This document shows, piece after piece, positions 8,964 to 18,470 of a stretch of 64,000 nucleotides of DNA. The notes below the pieces were generated by a model that was given only the letters and a program-made list of their open reading frames with translations, did no database searches and was not told the DNA's origin. Within the stretch, counting starts at the first letter, position 1; every line of letters begins with the position of its first letter. The position numbers were made by a program, and so were the translations under genes. Source of the DNA: Picochlorum sp. 'celeri' (lineage: Eukaryota; Chlorophyta; Trebouxiophyceae); assembly GCA_010909725.1 (NCBI GenBank), contig JAACMV010000030.1, forward strand, positions 1,054,001-1,118,000, written 5' to 3'.

Positions 8964-10754
8964 TCAGTGCTTTCTGAGATCACAGAGTTCGCAGTTTCTG
9001 GCAGCAGGCGAATTTAGCAGGTTGCAGCGGAGGCACGTCCATGACTCCGGCGGTTTCTCGGATCCATGCCCATGCCCTGCGCATCTTTTGTTGGGATGCG
9101 ACACAGTTGTTGTTCTCTCTGGATGTGGTACAGGGTTCTTTGAGGACTGATCTCTGATTTCTTGGATGCTTTTATCCAGTCCATGTTCAAGCACCCTAAC
9201 CAGTTTTAAAAACTGATTCCTCGTGACATCTGTGAGACCGATGAGATCCTGTCTAAAGTCATTCCAAGACGAAATTCTTCTACTCTTTTCGATGCCTCCC
9301 GCCACTGACCCCTTGAATTCGGACAGTTCCACTTCCAACTTGTGGCTCAAGCGCTCCAAAGCATTTTCAGCATCATTCTGAGTGAAATCAAAGAACCTCC
9401 TCACATGGACCATAGACTCGGTGTCTAAATTGCTCTTTATGAATCTGTATTTCGTGTCAACCTCATCATCGAACGAAAAGTACCCTGCTACATACGCCCA
9501 TTTCAGGAACTTCTGACACCTTTCAAGCTCTTTCCATGCTTCCGTCACAAATCCCAAATTAGGCGCGGGAATCTGTAAAATCTTCGAAAACCGCTCTATT
9601 TCTTCACTCTCCCATAGCTTGATTGATTCGCGAACTATTTTCAGAGCCTTATCGTGCTCGGCCCACCTCTCCCAGAAGTACAAGTGTAACCTCTGTGAAG
9701 ATATTTTCTCCATTGAACTCCCTAGGTTCTCTGTTGGGGCCATATTACACGAATAGTACCCACCCGTCGTGGACGAATGCTTCTTCCAGTCCCCCAAGCA
9801 AAGCCAGCAGAACTCGTGTTTGCATTGAGAGCACGTCATGTGCATGCACCCATGATTCTTCTGTATGGGCCTGTTGCACCCAGGACATCCCTTTGTGTTG
9901 ACCACTAACCACTCCATATTCAAGCTCTCCTTGTCATTCTTAGCTTTCCAGAACTTTACAACCTGACAGTCGACTGGCCTGTGACCTTCCTCCATACATT
10001 GAAAGCAGAATTCTGTATGGCACCCAGCGCAAGACACATCTGTTGGCTGGCCACAGCCACCAAAAAGCCTCACCGCCCGCCCGCAGTCGACACCAGGGCA
10101 CCACACTATATCTGAATGCTTCTCTACAAAATTTTCTATGGCTAGCTGTTTCACCCGTGCCACGTCCTTGCTAGACAGGGTCTCTTCAACCAGTGCTGCA
10201 GGAGCTCTTCTCCCACACTTGTACACAGGGCATCTAATATCCAAAGACGACGCTCCGTCTTCAACCTTGGAATGCACATATTGTTTCCAGCACTCTCTGC
10301 ACATGGAATGACCACACCCGCAACCAAGCATATCCGTCTCACTCTCAAACCTGTCGAAACAAATCTGGCACTGAGTCTCTGCATCTTTGACACACTCCCC
10401 AAGACCCAAACGAGACCGCACACGCTCCGGTTCGGAGAACCATTCCTCTTGAAATCTCTCTGCATCCCATTTGTAGGCAATCAGCATCCCCATGAGATCA
10501 TCCCGACGAGCACCCACGATACTGGACACTTCGCCAGTCAACACGAGCATTTTCCCGTACAGATCCTCGCTTGACAGAGTTTCCCACCGGATTTTTTCCT
10601 CACTGATCTCATTGAAATCAATTTCGACATCTTGGCTGTCGGATATGCGACAGGACGATGCTTCTTCAAAGACTGTTCCTCCACTGGTAGACCCTTCAAA
10701 CTCCACCGACTCCTGCTGCTCCATAGCAAGCTGTACATTCACATTCCCTGACAT
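8964..10754 (-). CDS. RBR (RING-IBR-RING) E3 ubiquitin ligase, Ariadne-like
   Basis: 596 residues, intronless. RING1 starts about residue 129 (CQICFDRF, CGCGHSMCRECW, IRCPVYKC). The IBR domain follows (WCPGVDCGRAV, CHTEFCFQCMEEGH), then RING2 about 290-320 (CPGCNRPIQKNHGCMHMTC, HEFCWLCLGDW). Cys303 in NHGC is the expected thioester-forming residue. A helical Ariadne-type autoinhibitory region spans about 340-540. The C-terminus is a RanBP2-type zinc finger (SWTCLRCNLLN, CELCDLRKH), a common ubiquitin-binding element in Ariadne proteins. Role: receives ubiquitin from an E2 on Cys303 and passes it to substrate, with cullin-RING partners in known homologues. Confidence 0.93.
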   Translation of the reverse strand: MSGNVNVQLAMEQQESVEFEGSTSGGTVFEEASSCRISDSQDVEIDFNEISEEKIRWETLSSEDLYGKMLVLTGEVSSIVGARRDDLMGMLIAYKWDAERFQEEWFSEPERVRSRLGLGECVKDAETQCQICFDRFESETDMLGCGCGHSMCRECWKQYVHSKVEDGASSLDIRCPVYKCGRRAPAALVEETLSSKDVARVKQLAIENFVEKHSDIVWCPGVDCGRAVRLFGGCGQPTDVSCAGCHTEFCFQCMEEGHRPVDCQVVKFWKAKNDKESLNMEWLVVNTKGCPGCNRPIQKNHGCMHMTCSQCKHEFCWLCLGDWKKHSSTTGGYYSCNMAPTENLGSSMEKISSQRLHLYFWERWAEHDKALKIVRESIKLWESEEIERFSKILQIPAPNLGFVTEAWKELERCQKFLKWAYVAGYFSFDDEVDTKYRFIKSNLDTESMVHVRRFFDFTQNDAENALERLSHKLEVELSEFKGSVAGGIEKSRRISSWNDFRQDLIGLTDVTRNQFLKLVRVLEHGLDKSIQEIRDQSSKNPVPHPERTTTVSHPNKRCAGHGHGSEKPPESWTCLRCNLLNSPAARNCELCDLRKH

Positions 10755-10936
10755 GAATACTTCATCTCATGAACGAATTGGATTTGAATATGTCGCACAG
10801 TGAAGGCGCAAGGTACTTTCGACATGCATCCTGGCAGAGCGAATTCTCCTTATTTAGAATACAAATTTCGAGGTGAATTTGACCTTATGGGCAGCTCCTA
10901 CCCACAATTGTTGAAATTAAATATGTAATATGGGAT

Positions 10937-13900
10937 ATGGATGAGTTAAAGAAGCTTCAATATCTATCGTTGGTGAGCAAAGTGACGACAGAGTTGGAGA
11001 ATAATGTTGGTATAGCTGATAGGACCGTTTCTGAGTTTGTTATAGAGACGGCCAAGGGGAAGAATGACGTAAAAGAGTTTGATGCATCGTTGAGGGAGTA
11101 CGGGGCTGAGTTCCCGGGCGGGTTGGTGGAAACGCTGTGGAATGTTATTTCTAGAATGCAAGGGAAGAAGACTAATGCAAAGGGAGGAGCGCGTGATTAT
11201 TTTGCTGAGAATAGAGGAGACAAATATGCGGGTTTGAGGATGCCAAACATGGTGGAGGATGTGAAGAAAATGGAAGCAGATATTCTCAAGGAAGGAGAGG
11301 AGAGGCGAAAGAGGAGGACCCATGGAGATTCTGAGAGGTCGCCTGAACGGGAGAGCAGTCGTAGCGAGCGAAGGAGGGGTAACAATGATCACAGTAGTAG
11401 AAGGAGGGGGAGGTCCCCGCCCCAGAGAGATAGGAGGAGGAGGGTGTATAATGCCCCAGAATTGCATGCTGTTTACGAAGGTCGAGTGAGCAAGGTGGTT
11501 GATTTTGGGTGCTTTGTGGAACTCCAAGGGTTTCGTTCGAGAACTGAGGGGCTGGTCCATGCGAGTAATATATCTGCGTCTTCGAGGCAGAATCCACGCG
11601 ATGTGGTGCGGAGGGGGGATAGCGTGTGGGTCAAGGTCATATCCTTGTCCAATGACAGGATTGGCCTGTCCATGCGGGATGTAGATCAAAAGACCGGTGA
11701 TGACTTACTCCCCATACAGTCTTCTAACGGGGAAAGGCGAGGTGAATCCAAATCATCCCTCTATGGACTGTCAGGCATACAACAGAATGTCAAGGACGCA
11801 GTAGAAGCACCTGGGCTTGTCAAGAAGAGGCGTCGGCGCTTGAATTCTCCCGAGCGGTGGGAAATTAGTCAGCTTATCAAAAGTGGAGTGCTAGATCCAA
11901 GCGAGTATCCGGAGTTGGACGAAGAATATCATGAGAGGGGAGCTGATGACGAGGTGGAGGAGGAGTTCGAAGTGGATTTGAACGAGGATGAGCCCTTGTT
12001 CTTGAAAGGAGTTTCAAGCAAGAGTACCGGCGGTGTCAGTCCTGTGAAAGTTGTCAAAAATCCTGATGGTTCACTGCAACGAGCCGCGATGACGCAAGGA
12101 TCTTTGGCAAAGGAACGTCGAGAGTTACAGCAGCACCAGCAGAAAACTGTGCTGGAGTCCATTCCCAAGGATTTATCCAAGCCTTGGCAAGACCCAATGG
12201 CATCCGGCTCAGATAGAGCATTGGCACAAGAACTCCAAGGCGTTGGACTGAGGCCTCATGAGATGCCAGAATGGAAAAAGGCATCCCTAGGAAAGGCACC
12301 AACGTTCGGCATCCAGGACAATAGGTCAATCAAAGAGCAGCGGGAGTCTTTACCAATTTTCTCATTGAGGGATGCACTGCTGTCTGCGATCCATGATAAT
12401 CAAGTTTTGGTGGTTATAGGAGAAACTGGAAGTGGTAAAACAACCCAGATGACGCAGTATTTAGCAGAAGCAGGATATACAGCGAATGGCAAGATTGGCT
12501 GCACGCAGCCTAGACGAGTTGCTGCCATGAGCGTAGCAAAAAGAGTTGCAGAGGAGGTAGGATGTCGACTCGGGGAAGAGGTAGGCTACGCCATCCGATT
12601 TGAAGATTGTACGTCCCCGTCGACAGTGATCAAGTACATGACGGATGGTATGCTACTTCGTGAAGCCTTGCTGGATGATGCTGTCAGTGCCTATTCTGTC
12701 ATCATCTTGGATGAGGCTCACGAGAGGACTATTCACACGGATGTCCTCTTTGGCATCCTCAAGGGTATACTCAAACGAAGGAAAGATCTCAAAGTGATTG
12801 TGACCTCGGCCACTTTGGACGCTGAGAAATTTTCCTCATACTTTTTTGACTGCCCAATTTTCACAATACCAGGAAGGACATATCCCGTGGAGGTGATGTA
12901 CACCAAGGTATGTGTATGCTTGCATGACTATAGGATCTTTTTCACTTGATTGATAAAATGACCATATTTACACGGTTTCTGCAGGAGCCAGAGAGTGACT
13001 ATGTGGATGCTGCTCTCATAACTGTCATGCAGATTCACTTGACGGAACCAGAGGGAGATATACTGCTCTTCCTCACCGGGCAGGAGGAAATTGACACCGC
13101 CGCACAAGTCCTCTATGAAAGAACCAGAGCACTAGGCCCCGCTGTACCGGAGCTGATCATTCTACCAGTTTACTCGGCCCTACCGTCTGAGATGCAGAGC
13201 AGAATTTTTGAGCCAGCCCCTCCAGGTGCCAGGAAAGTTGTTATTGCAACGAATATTGCGGAAGCATCCCTGACGATCGATGGAATATACTACGTTGTTG
13301 ACCCTGGATTTTCAAAGCAGAAGGTGTATAATCCAAAGATAGGTATGGACTCGCTGGTCGTCGCTCCCATCAGTCAGGCGTCCGCTCGCCAGAGGGCTGG
13401 ACGTGCAGGTAGAACAGGCCCGGGAAAATGCTACAGGCTGTACACTGAAGTCGCATTCAAAGAGGAAATGCTCCCCACAACCGTTCCAGAGATTCAGCGG
13501 TCGAATTTGGCCATGACAGTGCTGACCATGAAAGCCATGGGCATCAATGACCTACTCAATTTTGATTTCATGGACCAGCCCCCTCCCCAGACCCTTGTGA
13601 CAGCACTCGAGCAGTTGTACAACCTGGGCGCCTTGGACGAGGAAGGCCTCCTCACCAAATTAGGTCGCAAAATGGCAGAATTTCCCCTCGACCCACCAGT
13701 GTCCAAAATGCTCATCGCGAGCGTCGACTTGGGATGTAGTGAAGAAGTTGTCACAATCATTGGCATGCTCAGCGCTCAAAACATCTTCCATAGGCCTCGA
13801 GATAAACAAGCCGCTGCTGACCAACGTAAATCCAAGTTCAATCAGCCAGAAGGAGATCATTTGACTATGTTGGCTGTTTACGAGGCGTGGAAGGCAGCAA

Positions 13901-14391
13901 AATTCTCAACCCCGTGGTGCTATGAGAATTTTATCCAAGCCAGGTCCATGAGAAGAGCCCAGGATGTCAGGAAACAACTCGTCACCATCATGGATCGATA
14001 CAAGCTGGACCTCGTCAGCGCTGGTCGGAATTGGAAAAAGATTCAAATGGCAGTGGCCTCAGGGTTCTTCTTCCACGCGGCGAGAAAGGACCCGCAGGAG
14101 GGATACAAGACTGTCGTTGAGCAGCAGTCTGTAGCCATTCACCCCGGATCATCCCTGTACCAACAGCAGCCAGCATGGGTGATCTATCATGAATTGGTGC
14201 TCACAACAAAAGAATATATGCGAGAAGTCACGGCTATCGATCCGAAATGGCTCGTTGAGTTGGCCCCCAGGTTCTTCAAACAGGCTGATCCCCACAGGTT
14301 GAGCAGGAGGAAGCGGCACGAAAAGATTGAGCCATTGCACGATCGATACAGAGATCCAAATGATTGGAGGCTTTCCAGAAGACGGGGATAA
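10937..14391 (+). CDS. DHX8: Spliceosomal DEAH-box RNA helicase DHX8/Prp22
   Basis: Exons 10937-12907 and 12985-14391 joined in phase 0 (donor gtatgt, acceptor ctgcag), 1125 residues. Order: N-terminal helical region, an Arg/Ser-rich stretch, an S1 RNA-binding domain ([18 protein letters not shown]), then the helicase core with GETGSGKTT at about 495, DEAH at 592-595, SATLD, and in exon 2 FLTGQEEID and QRAGRAGR, followed by HA2 and OB-fold regions. The S1 domain plus DEAH core identifies Prp22/DHX8, which releases spliced mRNA from the spliceosome. Length is normal. Fits a genome with many small introns. Confidence 0.95.
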
Positions 14392-14456
14392 ATTAATTTT
14401 AAATACACATGTGCATACACGTGTAAGAAGATATCGAAGAAAACTACTGTAGCGGG

Positions 14457-15204
14457 ATGAGTACGGTGGAAGTCAGAACGACCTACCTCACCCTGTATAA
14501 CGTATGCCAGGCATTTGGATGGCTTTATGTACTCTATAAATTAATTCACGGTACAATAGATGCCTCTTCCTTATCAGGGGCCATGCCTGCTGCAGGCTCT
14601 AGCGTCGGTTCGTGTTTTCAATTTTGAAAATGTTAGTACTCTCGATAGGGGCACGCTCACGCATGATTCCCTTTGCAATGCAGCGCTATTCCAAATGGTA
14701 TCTTTTCTCGAGATTCTCCATGCTCTTCTAGGACTGGTTCGGGGGTCTCCTATGGCAGCACTTTTGCAGTGGGTTGGCAGGTCCAACGTCCTCTACGCGA
14801 TTGTTTTGGCGATTCCAGAGATCAAGTCGGGAGTTGCAGCTGGGGCCATGGTTCTTGCATGGTCTCTTTCCGAGATCATACGGTACCCATGGTACGCTGC
14901 CCAGCTGAAAGGCGCCTGCCCTTTCTGGCTGACCTGGCTGCGGTATACCATGTTCATCCCCTTGTACCCTGTTGGAGTGTTGGGAGAGATAGTTTCGATT
15001 TACAATGCTCTGCCAACAATTGCATCAAAACATATGTACAGCATTAGCATGCCGAATTCGTGGAACTTTGGCTTTGACTACGCAGTATTTTTAAAACTCG
15101 TGTTGCTGGTATATCCACTGCTCTGGTGGCAGCTCTATGCCATGCTGCTGAAAACTCGATCCAAAAAATTGCCTGGTTCGTTTATGAAGAAGAAGAAAAT
15201 GTAA
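14457..15204 (+). CDS. HACD: Very-long-chain 3-hydroxyacyl-CoA dehydratase (PHS1/PTPLA/PAS2 family)
   Basis: Exon 1 from ATG 14457 encodes the family N-terminus (YLTLYNVCQAFGWLYVLYKL). The best model splices 14550 to 14603 (donor gtacaa, acceptor ctctag), giving 231 residues. The acceptor is the uncertain point and the loop after helix 1 is slightly long. Downstream are FLEILHALLGLV, SEIIRYPWY and LRYTMFIPLYPVGVLGE; the Tyr and Glu of YPVGVLGE are the catalytic pair of this ER enzyme. It performs the third step of fatty-acid elongation, dehydrating 3-hydroxyacyl-CoA. The lysine-rich C-terminus (FMKKKKM) suits ER retrieval. The stop codon lies 3 bp from the stop of the convergent gene at 15208. 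Confidence 0.85.
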
Positions 15205-15207
15205 TAG

Positions 15208-15642
15208 TCATTCGTATAACAAATAGGATACAAGCTCCCGGCTGTGGACGACACAATCGCTGTGAAGCAATCGAATCTCTGGAGCCCATATGTTCTTCTG
15301 AAATTCCACAGCTCTCTCCACGACCGCTTCCACATCTTCGTCCACAACCCCTACCAAATCTCTTTCCTGGAGATCAAAATGTTTCACGTTATTCTTGACG
15401 CGGAGCAGAGCCGGCACGGATTGCAATGCAAGCAAAGCTGCCAGTGTCCTTGGGTGTGTGGGATCCTTTGGGATCACATCAAACCAATGCATGGGGGAAG
15501 CCCCATCTCCATCTCCTGCAGGAGATGGACGCACTATGACAGCATGGTGCAGTCTGAAAAGAGGAATCTTCGGTGCTCCCAAGAGATGCGTCCGAATTCG
15601 AAACACCTCCGTCTTTTTGGTGGAGCTAGGCTTGGACTGCAT
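15208..15642 (-). CDS. Conserved plant/algal protein of unknown function
   Basis: 144 residues from ATG 15642 (in-frame GTG six nt upstream ignored). The basic, Ser/Thr-rich N-terminus may be an organelle presequence. The body contains HHAVIVRPSP, HWFDVIPKDPTHPRTLAAL, LQSVPALLRV, DVEAVVERAVEFQ and LLHSDCVVHSRELV. I recall plant plastid proteins of unknown function sharing the pattern HHAV, HWFDF-PEDP-NP, LQ-VPG-LR, HDC; this is from memory and unverified. No catalytic motif is evident. Sits tail-to-tail with HACD. Confidence 0.65.
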   Translation of the reverse strand: MQSKPSSTKKTEVFRIRTHLLGAPKIPLFRLHHAVIVRPSPAGDGDGASPMHWFDVIPKDPTHPRTLAALLALQSVPALLRVKNNVKHFDLQERDLVGVVDEDVEAVVERAVEFQKNIWAPEIRLLHSDCVVHSRELVSYLLYE

Positions 15643-15904
15643 CGCCACTCACATGTATGACCCGCGCATTCCGTGTCAACATCAGTACTATATTTTGACA
15701 TCAATTACATACGTCCTTGTCTCTCGACGTCGAACCAATAGATGCAATACAAGGGTGATCTTCCTTGATTAGATACGTAAAAAAAGAAAACGAACTCCTT
15801 TCGAAAGGACTTCCCCATCCAACGGGGAGCAACATATATCCAGTATTTAATTATTTTATTTACCACAGTGTTTTGTTAATATTCAGTGTGTGCACTGCGT
15901 GACA

Positions 15905-16825
15905 ATGGCACTCACAACCGCGCTGTGTGGCTCTGGATATGCCATGCTTCAACGACACAGGACGGTGTCCGTTGCTCAGCGCAACACGCTGTATCTCGTA
16001 GCAGAAAGAAAATCTTTATTACACAACAGGGTGTATGCGGTGGCACCTGATAGCGTGGTGGAGAAGGAAGGGCAGGAGGCCAAGGTTGGGCGAGTGGTGT
16101 TGGAGTCTGAAGAAGAGCTCAAGAGTACGTGGGAGCATAGAGCCCTGGTAGGGAGTTCGATCTGTCTGATGGCGGCGACATTTTACAGTGGATTGTCGCA
16201 TGCGGATGGTTTGCTGGACTACGCCAGCTTTGCGATTGGTACTGTGGCAGCATATTTTTTATCTGACCTGGGGACTGGAATCTATCACTGGGGTGTGGAT
16301 AACTATGGAGACGGAAACACACCAGTGTTTGGGGGCCAGATTGCAGCTTTTCAGGGGCACCATCAGCGGCCTTGGACTATTACAGAGCGCGAATTCTGCA
16401 ACAATGTCCACAAAGTATTTGGCCCAGCCATTCCAGTGGCAGGGGCACTCTTCCTGGGATCATGCGTGCATCCAGGCACTTGGTCGGCGGTGTCGTCTAC
16501 CTTTCTGTTTTTGGTGTGCATGAGCCAACAGTTCCATGCGTGGAGCCATATGAAAAAGAGCGAGCTCCCGGCTTTTGTTTGGATGGCACAAGATGCTGGG
16601 CTGCTGATATCCAGGAAGGATCACGGAGCACACCACAAGGCTCCGTTCGATGGTAATTATTGCATTGTATCAGGCATTTGGAACCCAATCTTGGATCAGG
16701 AAGGCGATGAGAATAAAAGCTTCTTTAGAATCATGGAGCGTCTTGTGTATAATGTGTATGGTGTGGAGCCACGATGTTGGCATGAGCCACAGGAGGACTG
16801 GATGGAGGAGAAGAGGGTGGCTTGA
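15905..16825 (+). CDS. FAD4: FAD4-type plastid fatty acid desaturase (Kua/TMEM189 family)
   Basis: 306 residues from ATG 15905, intronless. A Ser/Arg-rich N-terminus suggests a plastid transit peptide. Core: membrane helices, then SDLGTGIYHWGVDNYGDGNT, AFQGHHQRPWTIT, QQFHAWSHMKKSELP, QDAGLLISRKDHGAHHKAPF and NYCIVSGIWNPIL. The clustered histidines form the di-iron site. The DNYG, GHH-PWTIT and SRKDH-GHH-AP strings match plant FAD4, which introduces the trans-delta-3 double bond into palmitate on phosphatidylglycerol of thylakoids. The animal relative TMEM189 desaturates plasmanyl lipids, so substrate should be checked. Evidence for a plastid-bearing host. Confidence 0.9.
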   Translation: MALTTALCGSGYAMLQRHRTVSVAQRNTLYLVAERKSLLHNRVYAVAPDSVVEKEGQEAKVGRVVLESEEELKSTWEHRALVGSSICLMAATFYSGLSHADGLLDYASFAIGTVAAYFLSDLGTGIYHWGVDNYGDGNTPVFGGQIAAFQGHHQRPWTITEREFCNNVHKVFGPAIPVAGALFLGSCVHPGTWSAVSSTFLFLVCMSQQFHAWSHMKKSELPAFVWMAQDAGLLISRKDHGAHHKAPFDGNYCIVSGIWNPILDQEGDENKSFFRIMERLVYNVYGVEPRCWHEPQEDWMEEKRVA

Positions 16826-16863
16826 ATGTTTTCTATTTTTTATTTTTAAAATAATAATACTGT

Positions 16864-18063
16864 CTATTTCTTTTTCGTCGCAAGGATCACTCTGTGTCTG
16901 GGGTCAGACTCCAAAGTCCTGACATGCTCAAACCCTGCTTGCCGCAGACATGCTTCTGTGTCAAAAGCATAATATTCGTCACTGTGTGGCTCTGTCGATT
17001 TCATCAAAGTAAAAAGCGGTGCAGGAAGATTCTGTATAACGGTGCTTTTCGGGTTGTTGTCCAAAAAGAAGCACGTTCCCCCCGGCCGCAAGATCCTCAT
17101 GCATTCCTCTGCAATGGCCCTGGTGGGCTCTGGTGGCAGCTCATGGAGCAAGAATTGGCAGCTCACAGCATCAAAGGACTCGGAATCAAATTTTGTGTGT
17201 TCAGCATTCCCATGAACATACGTTACATTTTCATTCTCATGCTGCAGCCCAAAGAGAGCCCCGCCTTGCTGCTTGCGAAGCAAGGCCACAGAGAGCATGT
17301 AGGGACTGAGGTCCATGCCAACAACCGAGGCCTTGGGCCATGATCTCGCCACGTATCTGGTCGATACCCCCACAGAACACCCAATATCCAATATTCGTTC
17401 GATATCTATGCAATCGCACTCTTCCATGTACCCTTTCACCATGTCAAATGCAGTATCTCTCAACCGATCCTGGGCAACAACTGGCTGTAACCCAACTTCA
17501 TCCTTCCACACCCTCATAGCCATGCTATACGTGGCAGGTTCTGCCTCAAAGGCTGCCAACCAGTTCATATTCCCTTCATCGTACCCATGGAACGGCTTTG
17601 TAAAATAGTCCGGATACTCCACCTCCTTGTCCTCGACCTCCTCGAACAACCGCTGCAATCTCGACAAATCAGACTCGAGCGCCTTCACACAGGAACTCCA
17701 AGCGATGTCACTATTCTCAGCAGTCGCCTTCATCTGCTGGCGAGCTCCTAATTTCAAGAGATTGAATATCAGCGGAGTCTCAATGGCGAGGTTGACAGCT
17801 TTGGATATGACCGTGTCACCAGTCCAATCAGGACGATCGCTACCTGATTCTATTTTCTCTGAAACAGCATGTGCCTTCGTTTGTTGCCGTGGTGGCACTG
17901 TCAGGCTTGGTACTGATGCTCCACCATTCCTCAAACAAGTGGACACGTGTCTCATGTTCATCCTTCTAGATACAGATGTAGCCCTGCTTAAGCTTGTTTT
18001 TGGTATGACATGAATTAAAAGGTAATTAAATTTACATTTGAATTTAAGAATTAGTTTGGACAT
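16864..18063 (-). CDS. SAM-dependent methyltransferase, probably organellar
   Basis: 399 residues from the ATG at 18063. An in-frame ATG at 17961 would remove an AT-rich 34-residue leader and may be the true start. Class I methyltransferase fold: ILDIGCSVGVSTRYVAR (motif I, SAM binding), VVGMDLSPYML, FDAVSCQFLLHELP and ILRPGG. The region before it (ETPLIFNLLKLGARQQM, YYTKPFHGYDEGN-like segment near residue 175) matches, as I recall, plant plastid methyltransferases of unknown substrate. The N-terminus is basic and hydroxylated, consistent with targeting. Convergent with FAD4, stops 38 bp apart. Substrate not inferable. Confidence 0.8.
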   Translation of the reverse strand: MSKLILKFKCKFNYLLIHVIPKTSLSRATSVSRRMNMRHVSTCLRNGGASVPSLTVPPRQQTKAHAVSEKIESGSDRPDWTGDTVISKAVNLAIETPLIFNLLKLGARQQMKATAENSDIAWSSCVKALESDLSRLQRLFEEVEDKEVEYPDYFTKPFHGYDEGNMNWLAAFEAEPATYSMAMRVWKDEVGLQPVVAQDRLRDTAFDMVKGYMEECDCIDIERILDIGCSVGVSTRYVARSWPKASVVGMDLSPYMLSVALLRKQQGGALFGLQHENENVTYVHGNAEHTKFDSESFDAVSCQFLLHELPPEPTRAIAEECMRILRPGGTCFFLDNNPKSTVIQNLPAPLFTLMKSTEPHSDEYYAFDTEACLRQAGFEHVRTLESDPRHRVILATKKK

Positions 18064-18470
18064 AGAACTCGGTGTCTTGGATCAGATAAGACGCCTCAGG
18101 CCTGCATGGGGTTCTTCAGACCATTCCATGCTGAAAGAAAAGAGTCTCTCTCATCTCGTTGGGTCGAACCTCGAACAAACACATACCATGTCGAACTCAC
18201 ATGTCTATGGTGAATTTGGTTTATTTCTTATGCATTCCAGGCTTGATAGAGAGAGAAGAAAGCTGTTCTAAACTATTCATCACTAGGTGTATAGTCCTGG
18301 GCTTGCTTGACAAGGTGATCACTGCATTGTGGAGGGAACAGATGGATTGCTGAGTGAGAGAGAGATTCCCTTTCCATTTGCAAAGCCCTGAAAGACTACT
18401 ATTTCTTTTTGTGTGTTCTATGGAAGGAGAAGCGTGAAATTTTGGTCGTGGTGGTTGTTCTAGGAGTCAG
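18064..18470. promoter_or_regulatory. Divergent intergenic region, methyltransferase / GATA-like factor
   Basis: 407 bp with no supported gene. It lies between the start of the minus-strand methyltransferase and the plus-strand GATA-like gene, so it should contain both promoters. I see no tRNA, palindrome or repeat of note. Confidence 0.3.
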
